Notes: generated by a model not told the origin, from the sequence alone. 64,000 bases of DNA from a bacterium (GCA_029933125.1 JAOZOU010000001.1:194073-258072), one strand, 5' to 3'; shown: positions 35,944 through 49,900, counted from the stretch's first letter. Numbers and translations are program-made.

Positions 35944-36488
35944 AGCTTTCCATCATTGCTCTCCTATTGCTCCTTTTTCCTCAAAACCTCTTTGCCACCG
36001 AAACTGATCTCAGCAACTTTGCCCTCGTCGATCTATGGGATAATAGCCACAAGATCAGTGAAATATCTCAGGGCAAAACTCTCCTCATCTACCTCTGTAA
36101 GCCCGAACTAAGCGAATGTCGTGAGGGGGCGATTTATTTCGAGAGCCTTGCATTCAGGATAAGGGCAAAGGGTGCCGAGCCAATTTGTGTTTTTCTCGGG
36201 AAGCCTGAGCAAGTTAGAGATGTGGCAGTTGATCTTGGCCTTCGAATGCCCGTATTCATTGATCCCAGTGGCTCCTTCTTTGGAGCTGCGCTTGACCAAA
36301 GGATACTCCCAGCCTTGATTGCGATTGATACCAAAGGAAGAAGAATCGCAACCGTTTACGGAGGTGGGGATGCTCTTGCGACAAATCTTGATGTCATCCT
36401 GGCAAAGATCTCGCGTGATCACAAGTGGCTCTTGATAACTCTCATCGCAGTGGTTACGACTACGATAGTCTTGATCTTAACGAGATGA
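35940..36488 (+). CDS. Exported redoxin-like protein with C-terminal membrane anchor
   Basis: 182 residues. A signal peptide (LSIIALLLLLFPQNLFA) precedes a thioredoxin/AhpC-TSA-like fold: FALVDLWDNSHKISEI, then YLCKPELSECREGAI with two Cys seven apart, not CxxC. A cis-Pro-like PALIAIDTKG strand follows, then a C-terminal membrane segment (WLLITLIAVVTTTIVLILT). It is coupled to the CHAT gene by an ATGA overlap and lies 14 bp before the sigma gene. It could sense oxidants or thiol state for the module; this is an inference from context. Confidence 0.72.
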   Translation: MKLSIIALLLLLFPQNLFATETDLSNFALVDLWDNSHKISEISQGKTLLIYLCKPELSECREGAIYFESLAFRIRAKGAEPICVFLGKPEQVRDVAVDLGLRMPVFIDPSGSFFGAALDQRILPALIAIDTKGRRIATVYGGGDALATNLDVILAKISRDHKWLLITLIAVVTTTIVLILTR

Positions 36489-36502
36489 TCTGACGAGACC
36501 TC

Positions 36503-37081
36503 ATGACTGAAAAGGAACTCATAAGGCGCTGCATTGCTCGAGATGAAAAAGCCTGGAAGGAGTTTCTTTTCAGGTATGAAGCCTGCATATATGGAACCAT
36601 TTACAGACTGCTTTCGAGATATTCAATTAGGGAGCCAGAGGTGGCAGCTGACATATTTGCGAATGTTATTCAGAAGCTGCTTTCAGACAACTGCTCTGCC
36701 TTAAGGAGGTTCAATTGGAAGTCGAGGTTCTCCACATGGCTCATCAGCGTTACCAGAAACAAGACATTTGACTATTTACGCCAAAAAATGCGTAAGCCGA
36801 CGATATCTCTTTACACGCCAATAGGGGATGATGAGGAGCTGGAAAGAATAATCAAGGACGAGTTTGATCTCGAGCATGTGCTCGATACAAACCTGACTGC
36901 GCGGGAGGTTCTTGATCTCCTCGATCCCAAAGACAGATTGGTCTTGAAACTTTATTACATAGAGGGTATGAAAGAAAAGGAAATCGCCGAACTCTTGAAA
37001 ACGACGCTTGATGCAGTATCGGCTCGAAAGTCAAGAGCTCTTAAAAAGCTGAGATCCCTCGTAAGAAAACAATCACAATAA
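36503..37081 (+). CDS. ECF sigma factor linked to CHAT peptidase
   Basis: 192 residues. Region 2 with FKxR-type segments (FNWKSRFSTWLISVTRNKTF then DYLRQKMRK) and region 4 with LDPKDRLVLKLYYIEGMKEK, EIAELLKTTLDAVSARKSRA. It differs clearly from the RpoE-like factor at 23 kb. It lies between the redoxin and anti-sigma genes. No cognate promoter was recognised. Confidence 0.88.
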   Translation: MTEKELIRRCIARDEKAWKEFLFRYEACIYGTIYRLLSRYSIREPEVAADIFANVIQKLLSDNCSALRRFNWKSRFSTWLISVTRNKTFDYLRQKMRKPTISLYTPIGDDEELERIIKDEFDLEHVLDTNLTAREVLDLLDPKDRLVLKLYYIEGMKEKEIAELLKTTLDAVSARKSRALKKLRSLVRKQSQ

Positions 37082-37105
37082 GCGTCCAAAATAAAGGTGC
37101 TAGCA

Positions 37106-37732
37106 ATGAAAGAAAGATGCCTAACCGATGAGGAGATAAGTGCCTACATTGATGGTGTCGTATCTGCTGAAGAACGCGCCAGGATTGAAGATCACCTGGC
37201 AAAGTGTAGTTTTTGCCTTCACAATGTTGCGGAACTTAGGCAGCTGGTCTCTGCAAATGATGTAAACCCGATTTCACCAACTGAGGCAGCTCTTGCCCAG
37301 GCCGAAGCAGTCATCGAGGCGGAAACAGTAAGTCCCGTCCATTTCGATATCGCCCTAGTGATAAAGAATGGGATATGTAAAGTCCTGGATTCCACGGGCA
37401 ATCTCCTGCCACCACGAAGGCTATCTCCGGTTGCCGTAAGAAGGCAAAGAAGTGCTCAGACTGTAACGAGGATATCAAAATCGATCTCTGGCTTCCTTGT
37501 GACAGTGGAGCTCATGCCTCACAAGCACATGGTCAAGCCTGAGGTTATTGTTGTTGAGGAAAGCACATCCGAGAAACCCGATGGACTCAAGGCAAAACTC
37601 TATTCTCCGGGCGCCTGTGAAACCAAGTATAGCGAAAATGGAAGAATAGTCTTCTCCCCCCTCGCCACTGGCTACTACCGCATAGAGATAGAGGAAATTG
37701 GGACAATAGGATTGGATGTCAAAGCAGGCTAA
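37106..37732 (+). CDS. Soluble zf-HC2 anti-sigma factor
   Basis: 208 residues from the ATG at 37106, with AAGG eight bases upstream; a GTG at 37097 is in frame. The zinc anti-sigma domain (DEEISAYIDGVVSAEERARI then EDHLAKCSFC) has the HxxxCxxC site. No membrane segment is seen, unlike the 22.6 kb anti-sigma. The C-terminal ~70 residues form a beta domain (GLKAKLYSPGACETK, SPLATGYYRIEIEEIG). It could be the direct target of the CHAT peptidase. Its stop overlaps the site-2 protease stop on the other strand. Confidence 0.8.
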   Translation: MKERCLTDEEISAYIDGVVSAEERARIEDHLAKCSFCLHNVAELRQLVSANDVNPISPTEAALAQAEAVIEAETVSPVHFDIALVIKNGICKVLDSTGNLLPPRRLSPVAVRRQRSAQTVTRISKSISGFLVTVELMPHKHMVKPEVIVVEESTSEKPDGLKAKLYSPGACETKYSENGRIVFSPLATGYYRIEIEEIGTIGLDVKAG

Positions 37733-38856
37733 TGACCAAGGTCTGAAAAGATACGAAGGGCTTCCATTATATCCTTTCGGGTTATGATCCCGACCACCTT
37801 GTCTCGGTCAACAACTGGCATCTTGCCACACCTGTCTCTTACAACTCTTCTCAGAACCTCGGCTGCATCGTCCTGCGGTCTCACTCTTAATCTTTCCAAA
37901 TCCTTAAGCATAACTTCCGAAACAGGCGTGTCTTGCCATCTTTCCCTCGGAACGTGGCGGATGCTCTCCAATGTTACAAGCCCCCTGAGATTGCCGCCCT
38001 CTGTAACGGGAAAACAGTCATAGTGATATCTGAAGAAGTAGTTGTCGATAAGATCCTGAACAGTTATGTCTGGTGCCACGGTTACGACCTCTGCCTTCAT
38101 TATGTCTCCAACCTTCACACCTTTAAGGGTATTGGTCACGACGACCTGGAGATAGCTTGCTTGAGCAGCCTGGCGAAGGAAGAAACCAATGAGAACCATC
38201 CACAGCCCAAAGACGAAACGACCCAGAAAGACAGAAATGAAACCGAAAGCCACAAAAGCCAATCCAATTGCACCTCCGACCTTGCTTGCGATGTAAGTAG
38301 AGCGCTGGAGATCGCCAGTTACCTTCCAGATGAATGCCCTGAGGAGGCGTCCACCATCGAGCGGAAACCCTGGAATAAGATTGAATGTACCCAGGATTCC
38401 ATTTACATAGACAAGATACTTGAGCACAGGAGCAACGGGTCCACCCTGAGAAGCATCAGAAACGATGCGATAAAAGATGAAGAAAATAACCATGAGGGCA
38501 AAACTCACACCTGGACCAGCAATTGCGATCAGGTATTCGGTTCGAGGATCAGCAGATTCTTTCGAAAGCTGCGATACGCCGCCGAAGAGGAATAGAGTTA
38601 TCCTTTTGATGGGTACCCCACGAGTCTTCGCAACGTATGAGTGACCAAGCTCGTGGAGGAGGACAGAAACGAAAAGCAGAAGTGCAGCAGCAAGTCCCAT
38701 TATCCAGTACGCAGCAACAGAAAGATGAGGATAGGCTGAAGGAAAATAGCCACTCACAAGGCTCCATGAGACCAGCGCGAATATGATAAACCATGAAATG
38801 TTGAGCTCCACGGGTATACCGAATGCCTTGAAAATCCTGATGTTCGTATTCACCAT
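37729..38856 (-). CDS. Site-2-type zinc metalloprotease with CBS pair
   Basis: 375 residues. M50 peptidase with zinc ligands in LLHELGHSYVAK (HExxH, about 67-78) and NLIPGFPLDGGRLLRAF (the third ligand Asp). Six membrane segments are followed by two CBS domains (about 250-370: VGDIMKAEVVTVAPDITVQD, VSEVMLKDLERLRVRP). CBS pairs usually bind adenine nucleotides and may control the protease. It faces the sigma/anti-sigma operon tail to tail. S2P enzymes often release anti-sigma-bound factors, but the neighbouring anti-sigma has no membrane segment. Confidence 0.93.
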   Translation of the reverse strand: MVNTNIRIFKAFGIPVELNISWFIIFALVSWSLVSGYFPSAYPHLSVAAYWIMGLAAALLLFVSVLLHELGHSYVAKTRGVPIKRITLFLFGGVSQLSKESADPRTEYLIAIAGPGVSFALMVIFFIFYRIVSDASQGGPVAPVLKYLVYVNGILGTFNLIPGFPLDGGRLLRAFIWKVTGDLQRSTYIASKVGGAIGLAFVAFGFISVFLGRFVFGLWMVLIGFFLRQAAQASYLQVVVTNTLKGVKVGDIMKAEVVTVAPDITVQDLIDNYFFRYHYDCFPVTEGGNLRGLVTLESIRHVPRERWQDTPVSEVMLKDLERLRVRPQDDAAEVLRRVVRDRCGKMPVVDRDKVVGIITRKDIMEALRIFSDLGH

Positions 38857-38957
38857 TTCTCTCCAAGCAGACTCTAGACTGCCCGTATGTTACCACAATT
38901 ACGACATCCTTGACTATCAAAATGAGCTTAAATAGTCTTTGACTGGAGGCGAGAGTA

Positions 38958-43438
<4,481 letters not shown>

Positions 43439-43442
<4 letters not shown>

Positions 43443-44431
43443 GTGTGAAGCTCTATGATGTCACCATCCTCAAGCACGTAATCTTTGCCAACCGCCTGAC
43501 CGTCGAAGCGAGCATGTCCCCAGACCCTCGCATACTTAAGACTGTGGAGAAAATCCTTGTGGATCTGTCCAGCCATATCAATCACCGTCGTGCCTCTGGG
43601 AACAACATATGGCCGTGACATATCGGGTTTCTTCCCGGGAACCTTGGTATATACACGCACAACGCTCAGGGCTTGGTAGATTAGCTTGCGCAACTTCTCG
43701 ATGCCTTCGCCTGTCTTGCATGAGACCTCGACAATAGGGATAGCACCGATTACAGGTTTGATTAGCTCTCGCGCAATCGCCACGCCTCCAAGATCGACCT
43801 TATTGAGTGTAAGCATCGTTTTCTTCTTAATCGTTCTGAAATCTGGCAGATCTTCGCGCTTGACATCCTCTCCAGTGAAGAGAATTCCTGAGTCAGCAAG
43901 GTGAGCATAGATTGCCTTGAGATTGCCATCGGGATCAAGATCGTCAAGGCCAACGACAAGAAGCACAAAGTCACATTCTCTAACGATATTGGATATCCAG
44001 CCTTCGTAATAGGACTCAGTTATTGGAGGCATATCCACGAGCTGTATCTGGATATCCTCATAAGGCATCATGGCTGGGAATGGCTTCTTTGTCGTAAAGG
44101 GATATGGAGCGACATCGGGTTGACCGTGGGTTAGAGCCCGAATCAAGCTGCTCTTACCGGAGTTGGGAGGGCCAACGAGTATTACCTGTCCGGCCCCCTC
44201 AGGTTTGACATATTCTGTGTGTCTGCGGACACCTGTCTTTTTTGCCTGCTGAATCTCTTCATTGAGCTTGGAGATGCGCCGTTTTATATCAGCCTGGAGC
44301 TTCTCCGTTCCTTTATGCTTGGGCATAACGGCATACATCTGCTTGAGCGCATGGAGCTTCTCCTGTGGTGTCTTTGCTTCGCGATAGCGTTGCTCAGCTT
44401 CGTGGTATTGTGGTGGCAAGTTGGCTGGCAT
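43439..44431 (-). CDS. OBG/DRG-like GTPase with TGS domain
   Basis: 330 residues from the ATG at 44431 (GAGGTGAGGG upstream). A helical N-terminus (YREAKTPQEKLHALKQMY..) precedes the G domain: G1 GPPNSGKSSL, G2 PFTTKKP, G3 VDMPPI, G4 LNKVD. A C-terminal TGS domain follows (YVVPRGTTVIDMAGQIHKDF, HARFDGQAVGKDYVLEDGD). G3 reads DMPP, not the usual DxPG. Such GTPases act in ribosome or RNA-linked functions. Single gene, divergent from the M16 operon. Confidence 0.88.
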
Positions 44432-44492
44432 TCTGGATCCCTCACCTCTATTGTAATCTTTGAGGTAACCGATTTTCAAGTCCACAACAGCA

Positions 44493-44521
44493 TTGAATAA
44501 GTCCTTCCCTATGCCTATAAT
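44493..44521 (+). promoter_or_regulatory. Strong sigma-70-like promoter of the M16 operon
   Basis: TTGAAT (44493-44498), a 17-base spacer and a perfect TATAAT (44516-44521). The start codon at 44567 has AAAGGAGG upstream. Confidence 0.7.
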
Positions 44522-44566
44522 AGCGCCTAGTCTGATAGAAGCTCCTACCTAAGAAAGGAGGTTGCA

Positions 44567-46444
44567 ATGCGTAAGCTCACCTACGTGCTTTTAACTATCT
44601 CGCTGATTATCCTCCCTGTAGCTATCTCAGGGCAACAGTTTGAGAAGAATGTTACGGAATTCAATCTTGACAATGGCATGAAATTCATTGTTTACGAGCG
44701 CCATGTCGCACCTGTTTTCTTCGCAGCCATTATCTTCAACGTTGGCAGCATCAATGAATGGGATGGAGTGACGGGCATTTCTCATCTTCTCGAGCACATG
44801 ATGTTTAAGGGAACCAAGACAATTGGCACGAAAAGCTATGCACGCGAGAAAAGATATCTTCAAAAGGAGGATCGCATAGCCCAGGAAATTGCTGAGATCA
44901 GACGACAGATAGGCAGCTGGCGGCTGAAGATCTTTGATGATTTCGCAAGGAAGATCATTGCCGACTTGCCAGCAGATGTTAAGCAGGAGATAGGCAGCGA
45001 TAAGGCGAAGGAACTTACGGCTCTCATCGATGTTCTTAAAAACAGAGAAAGTCTTCCACCTGAGGCTGAGGAACACCCAGAGCTAATTGAAAGCGACGGC
45101 ACTGACTATTTTGATCTCTACATAGCCTCCAAAGCCAAAGAACGTGAGCTCGAAACAACAATGGCTGAGCACAGAAATCTCATTATCAAGGATGAACTGT
45201 GGGACACATATTTGCAAAATGGTGCTCGAGTCCTCAATGCGTTCACCGCAAACGATCTTACTGCATACATTGTTTATCTGCCTGCCAACAGACTTGAACT
45301 CTGGGCAATGATCGAGTCTGATCGCATGAAGAATGCAGTCTTCAGGGAATTCTACTCCGAGAAAAATGTGGTATGTGAGGAAAGGCGCCTCGGTGAAAAC
45401 GATCCTGACAATGTTCTGGGTGAAGCACTTCTTGCTGCTTCCTTCGAGGCAAGCCCTTACAGAAGACCTGTTGTGGGATGGATGAGCGACATTCAGAGCA
45501 TTACCCGACAGGAGCTCATAGCCTATCACGAGCGTTTCTATGCGCCAAACAACGCTTTAGCAATTCTTGTTGGAGATATCTATCCAGAAGACGTCAAGCG
45601 GCTGGCAAGACGTTATTTCTCAAGGATACCCCCTCAGCAACCACCCGAACCTATTGAAACCATCGAGCCCGAACAGCGTGGGGAGCGACGTGTAACCATT
45701 GAATTCGATGCTGAGCCTGAGGTAATGATTGCCTACCACGTTCCAGTTGCACCTCACCCTGACAGCTATCCCATCGGCGCCCTGATTTCTATACTTGGAT
45801 TGGGAAGAACCTCAAGGCTTTACAAACGCATCTATGAAGAGTTAGAGCTCACCTCAGCACCACCATATGTGTTTACAGAGCCAGGCGAGAAGCTTGACAA
45901 TCTTGTCATAATCCAGGCAAAGCCAAGACATCCTCACACTACGGAAGAAGTTGAAGCAGCTATCTATGATGTCATTGAAGAGCTGAAGAAAGAGCCACCC
46001 ACAGATCGTGAAATGCAGAGGATACGTAACCGGCTGGATGCCAATATGGTAAGAACGCTTGGAAGTAACTGGGGTCTTGCCTTCAACCTTGGTCTATATG
46101 CCACTATACGAGGCGATTGGCGAGCCTACCTTGAGGATATTGAAAAGACAAAGGCTGTGGAGGCTCAGGACGTATCACGCGTTGCGAGGAAATATCTTAC
46201 TCAGCAAAACAGGACGGTCGCAACCCTCGTTAAGGTAGAGAAAGAGGCTAAGGAAGGTGAACAGCCTCAGGGGCTTGACCTGAGAGCTCTTATGCAATGG
46301 ATTCAGGAGCTCCCTGAAGATGAGCGCCAGCAAATCTTCCAGCGTTTCCAATCGATGTCCACTGAAGAACGCAAGGCTTATGCTAGGGAACTCATGGAGC
46401 GAATGAAGGCTGAGAAGAAGCAGACAAAGACTCATGCAGAATAA
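44567..46444 (+). CDS. Secreted M16 zinc peptidase (catalytic subunit)
   Basis: 625 residues with a signal peptide (ending near ISGQQ). Zinc motif HLLEHMMFKGT at about residues 73-83 (HxxEH). An insert of about 110 residues, mostly charged helix (REKRYLQKEDRIAQEIAEIR and on), separates this motif from the rest of the active domain (NAFTANDLTAYIVYLP, then EKNVVCEERR with the third ligand Glu). The C-terminal ~60 residues are an acidic, Gln-rich helix. It pairs with the next gene, which lacks the zinc motif, as in mitochondrial processing peptidase-like heterodimers. Confidence 0.92.
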   Translation: MRKLTYVLLTISLIILPVAISGQQFEKNVTEFNLDNGMKFIVYERHVAPVFFAAIIFNVGSINEWDGVTGISHLLEHMMFKGTKTIGTKSYAREKRYLQKEDRIAQEIAEIRRQIGSWRLKIFDDFARKIIADLPADVKQEIGSDKAKELTALIDVLKNRESLPPEAEEHPELIESDGTDYFDLYIASKAKERELETTMAEHRNLIIKDELWDTYLQNGARVLNAFTANDLTAYIVYLPANRLELWAMIESDRMKNAVFREFYSEKNVVCEERRLGENDPDNVLGEALLAASFEASPYRRPVVGWMSDIQSITRQELIAYHERFYAPNNALAILVGDIYPEDVKRLARRYFSRIPPQQPPEPIETIEPEQRGERRVTIEFDAEPEVMIAYHVPVAPHPDSYPIGALISILGLGRTSRLYKRIYEELELTSAPPYVFTEPGEKLDNLVIIQAKPRHPHTTEEVEAAIYDVIEELKKEPPTDREMQRIRNRLDANMVRTLGSNWGLAFNLGLYATIRGDWRAYLEDIEKTKAVEAQDVSRVARKYLTQQNRTVATLVKVEKEAKEGEQPQGLDLRALMQWIQELPEDERQQIFQRFQSMSTEERKAYARELMERMKAEKKQTKTHAE

Positions 46445-46455
46445 AGGAGGGGATC

Positions 46456-47901
46456 ATGAAGCATCATAGTGGTCTTTTTCGCTTAGCAGCCATGGCTGCA
46501 CTCCTGCTTATTGCAACCATGCTGATACCAAATCAATCCCATGCGCGCCTTCCCAAGCAGCTTAAGTTCAAACCCATTGAATTCAAGACACCGAAGGTTG
46601 ATACGCTTAAATTCTCGAATGGTCTCCATGGATACCTTATTGAGGATCATGAGATACCAGTCATAAATATCACGATTGTTTTCCGAAGCGCCTATCCACC
46701 TGAAGACAAGGTTGGGCTTCCCTCGGTTGCAGGCTGGGCTATAAGGAACGGTGGTAGCAAGAACTACCCAAAATCCGAAATCGATGACCAGCTTGAATTC
46801 GTTGGAGCGTCAATCGAATCAAGCGCTGATCCTCGTACAGGCAGAATCTCAGCAAATTTCCTCACCAAAGATATGGATCTTGTCCTCGATATCCTTGCTG
46901 ATCTTCTTGTCAATCCAGCTTTCGATCCTGACAAGATTGAGCTCCGCAAGAAAACCTTGATCGAGCAGATAAGACGCAAGGCGGATGATCCCAATGCCCT
47001 TGGTAGAAGAGAGTTTTCCAAGCTGATCTATCGCGGTCACCCGGCTGGACGTGAACCAACAGAGGAGACGATATCGAACATCACAAGAGAAGATGTCATT
47101 GCGTACCACAACAACTATGTTAGACCAAACAATGCAGTCATCGGCGTAGCTGGGGACATAAGCAAGGATGAGATCATCGCCAAGCTCAACAAGGTCTTCG
47201 CCGAATGGCTTCCTGGGGGTGTGAAGCCAGAGTTTCCTGAAATGAAATATGAACTCAACCCGTCGGTGAACTACATTTACAAAGATGTCAACCAGGGTTA
47301 TATCTTTGCAGGTCACATGTCAATGAATAGCTCCAATCCCGACCGACCGATTGCAACCATTATGAACTACATTCTTGGCGGTGGAAGCTTCACATCCTGG
47401 ATTACCCAGCGCATAAGGAGTGATGAGGGACTTGCCTATCATGCTGGTTCTAGCTATTATGCATCTCCCTGGGGATACGGCATCTTCAGAGCAACCTGCC
47501 AGACAAGATCAGATGCGGCAATGCGTGCTCTTGAGCTACTCATTGAGCAGATTGAAAGAATGAAGAATGAAGGTCCAACAGAGCAAGAAGTAGAAGATGC
47601 CAAACAGGCACTTGTTAACAGGCAGGTCTTTGAATATGAGTCGCCAGCAAGGCTTGTAAGCAGACTCATATGGTATGACATTGCTGGTCTGCCTCTTGAT
47701 ACCCTCGAGAAAGATTTTGAAGCCTATCAGGAGGCAACAGTCGAGGATGTCAAGCGCGTAGCCAGAAAATATCTTCATCCCGAAGCCTTGACCATCCTCG
47801 TTGTTGGAGATGAGTCAAAGTTTGATCGACCCCTTAGCGATTTCGGAAAAGTCACGACTATCGAAATCGAGAAGGAGACCAAGGAGGTTGAGGTAAAATG
47901 A
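46456..47901 (+). CDS. Secreted M16-family protein (non-catalytic subunit)
   Basis: 481 residues with a signal peptide (MAALLLIATMLIPNQSHA). M16 fold, but the HxxEH site reads VAGWAIRNGG, so no zinc is expected. The substrate-binding RY pair of the second half is kept (RSDEGLAYHAGSSYYAS). It starts 11 bp after the catalytic subunit. Together they likely form an active heterodimer in the periplasm or at the surface. Confidence 0.9.
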   Translation: MKHHSGLFRLAAMAALLLIATMLIPNQSHARLPKQLKFKPIEFKTPKVDTLKFSNGLHGYLIEDHEIPVINITIVFRSAYPPEDKVGLPSVAGWAIRNGGSKNYPKSEIDDQLEFVGASIESSADPRTGRISANFLTKDMDLVLDILADLLVNPAFDPDKIELRKKTLIEQIRRKADDPNALGRREFSKLIYRGHPAGREPTEETISNITREDVIAYHNNYVRPNNAVIGVAGDISKDEIIAKLNKVFAEWLPGGVKPEFPEMKYELNPSVNYIYKDVNQGYIFAGHMSMNSSNPDRPIATIMNYILGGGSFTSWITQRIRSDEGLAYHAGSSYYASPWGYGIFRATCQTRSDAAMRALELLIEQIERMKNEGPTEQEVEDAKQALVNRQVFEYESPARLVSRLIWYDIAGLPLDTLEKDFEAYQEATVEDVKRVARKYLHPEALTILVVGDESKFDRPLSDFGKVTTIEIEKETKEVEVK

Positions 47902-48488
47902 AGCAGGGTTGGCTTGTGGTTGCCATCTCGCTTGCCATGGCTGTCGTGGGCTATGCTACCGCTGAGCAAGAGGTCCGGCCAGTCCAGACACCTCCGCTTG
48001 AGATCCACATCAAGCATACTGAGCCTCGAACAGTCGCTGTGATGACACATAAGGGTCCGTATGAGGAGATTCCCGATGTCATCCGTTCGCTTACTGCTCA
48101 AATTGAGAAGGGTAATCATTTTGTGGCAGGACCTGTGATGGTGCGCTATCTCAACAATCCTGAGAATGTGCCACCTAAAGAGCTCCTGTGGGAAGTGATG
48201 ATTCCCGTTGCCAAGCCTGGACGTCTTGGTGGAGTAGAATATGACAAGATGAACTTTAAGTACCTCGATGTTATGAATGTCGCCTACTACTATCACATAG
48301 GTCCGCTTGAGAAGGTTGGCGAAAGCTACTCTAAGATGTTTGGATGGTTGGGCAACAGCGGATACGAAATTGTAGGCCCTCCCATGGAAATCTATTGGGC
48401 GAATCCTGAGACAACCCCCAAAGATAAGCTCGTTGTGGAGCTCTGGATTCCCATTAGTGAGGAACGAAAGCCACGGGTTGTGCGGTGA
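47898..48488 (+). CDS. Exported GyrI-like (SOUL/AraC effector-binding fold) protein
   Basis: 196 residues with a signal peptide ending near ATAEQE. The GyrI-like/AraC effector-binding fold appears twice: TVAVMTHKGPYEEIPDVIRS then the LWEVMIPV strand; VAYYYHIGPLEKVGESYSKM then VVELWIPI. The cytosolic versions bind small molecules; an exported form has unknown ligand. ATGA overlap with the M16 gene ties it to the peptidase operon, and the beta-CASP gene starts in its stop codon. Confidence 0.8.
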   Translation: MKQGWLVVAISLAMAVVGYATAEQEVRPVQTPPLEIHIKHTEPRTVAVMTHKGPYEEIPDVIRSLTAQIEKGNHFVAGPVMVRYLNNPENVPPKELLWEVMIPVAKPGRLGGVEYDKMNFKYLDVMNVAYYYHIGPLEKVGESYSKMFGWLGNSGYEIVGPPMEIYWANPETTPKDKLVVELWIPISEERKPRVVR

Positions 48489-49900
48489 CGAAGGGAGGGA
48501 ATGTTAAGCTACATTTTCTGGGTGCTGCCCAGAATGTTACAGGCTCAAGATATCTCCTTGAGAATGGTAAGTCACGTATTCTCATCGACTGCGGACTCTA
48601 TCAGGAGCGTGACTTTAAGGAGAGAAATTGGAATCCCTTCCCTGTGGAACCGTCATCAATTGAGGCAATTGTTCTTACCCATGCACATCTCGACCATTCG
48701 GGTTTCATACCACGTCTAGTGAAACTGGGATTCAGGGGAAAGATTTATTCAACCCCTGCAACTGCTGAGGTAACCAAGATCGCCCTCCTCGATTCTGCTC
48801 ATCTTCAGGAAGAAGATGCAATGTATAAAAAGAAGCGCCATGAAAGAGAGGGGAGAAAAGGACCATATCCTGAAGTTCCTCTCTACACTACCGAGGACGT
48901 TAAAACCTGTCTTCCATTGTTTGAGGGCGTGCCATATCGCAAGCCTTTTGAAGCTCAACCTGGCTTGAAGGTGACATTTCATGATGCTGGACACATCCTT
49001 GGATCTGCAATGGTAAGTGTGGAGATTGGCTCTTCACCCCTGAGGCGGATCATCTTCTCTGGGGACATCGGCAGATGGGGCAAACCCATACTTAAAGATC
49101 CTACACTTTTTGATGAGGCTGACTATGTAGTGACCGAATCCACCTATGGAAACCGTCTTCATGAAGATCCGGCCGATATCGAAAGCTTGGTAGCCGATGT
49201 TATAAACACAACGAAGCAGGCTGGTGGCAATATTGTTATCCCAAGCTTCGCCATTGAAAGAGCCCAGGAGGTTCTTTACACCCTCAACAATCTCTTAATG
49301 GATAACCGCATCCCTAACCTCATTGTGTTTCTTGACAGCCCCATGGCAATAAGGGTAACCGAAGTTTTTCGTCGCTTCCCTGACCTTTACGACAAAGAGA
49401 TGACCGAGCTCGTGACGTCTGGACACTCACCCTTCAGATTCCCGAGTCTAAAGATGGCAACAAGTGTGGAGGACTCCAAAGCCATCAACTACATCAGGGG
49501 TAGCATTATTGTAATTGCCGGCTCGGGAATGTGCACAGGAGGAAGAATAAAACACCACCTGGTGAACAATATCGAGCGGCCTGAGTGCACCATTCTCTTT
49601 GTTGGCTATCAGGCAAAAGGAACGCTTGGAAGAGAGCTGGTGGATGGTCGAGGTCAGGTGCGCATCCTCGGTGAGCAAAGAAGGGTTAGGGCAAAGATAG
49701 TGCAGATCCAGGGTTTCTCAGGACATGCTGACCGCAAGGAGCTCTTTAAATGGATCTCCCACCTCAAGCACGCTCCAAAGCACGTTTTCATAACCCACGG
49801 AGAATCTGAACAATCTGAAGCTCATGCGGAGCACATCAGATCTGAGCTTGGCTGGGAGTGTACAACACCTTCCTATGGAGATGTGGTCGATCTGATCTAA
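48485..49900 (+). CDS. Beta-CASP metallo-beta-lactamase RNA nuclease-like protein
   Basis: 471 residues from a GTG overlapping the preceding stop. Metallo-beta-lactamase zinc site THAHLDHSG (about 62-70), DAGHILGSA and GDIGRW; beta-CASP motifs in VTESTYGNR, ECTILFVGYQAKGTLGR and GFSGHADRKEL. It resembles the CPSF73/Ysh1-like bacterial subgroup that acts as RNA endo/exonuclease. Cytosolic: no signal peptide, unlike the three genes before it in the operon. Confidence 0.92.
   Translation: MTKGGNVKLHFLGAAQNVTGSRYLLENGKSRILIDCGLYQERDFKERNWNPFPVEPSSIEAIVLTHAHLDHSGFIPRLVKLGFRGKIYSTPATAEVTKIALLDSAHLQEEDAMYKKKRHEREGRKGPYPEVPLYTTEDVKTCLPLFEGVPYRKPFEAQPGLKVTFHDAGHILGSAMVSVEIGSSPLRRIIFSGDIGRWGKPILKDPTLFDEADYVVTESTYGNRLHEDPADIESLVADVINTTKQAGGNIVIPSFAIERAQEVLYTLNNLLMDNRIPNLIVFLDSPMAIRVTEVFRRFPDLYDKEMTELVTSGHSPFRFPSLKMATSVEDSKAINYIRGSIIVIAGSGMCTGGRIKHHLVNNIERPECTILFVGYQAKGTLGRELVDGRGQVRILGEQRRVRAKIVQIQGFSGHADRKELFKWISHLKHAPKHVFITHGESEQSEAHAEHIRSELGWECTTPSYGDVVDLI

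Noticed and set aside
47898-48488. GyrI-like protein as a DNA gyrase inhibitor
   Set aside because: A signal peptide places it outside the cytoplasm; only the fold is shared.
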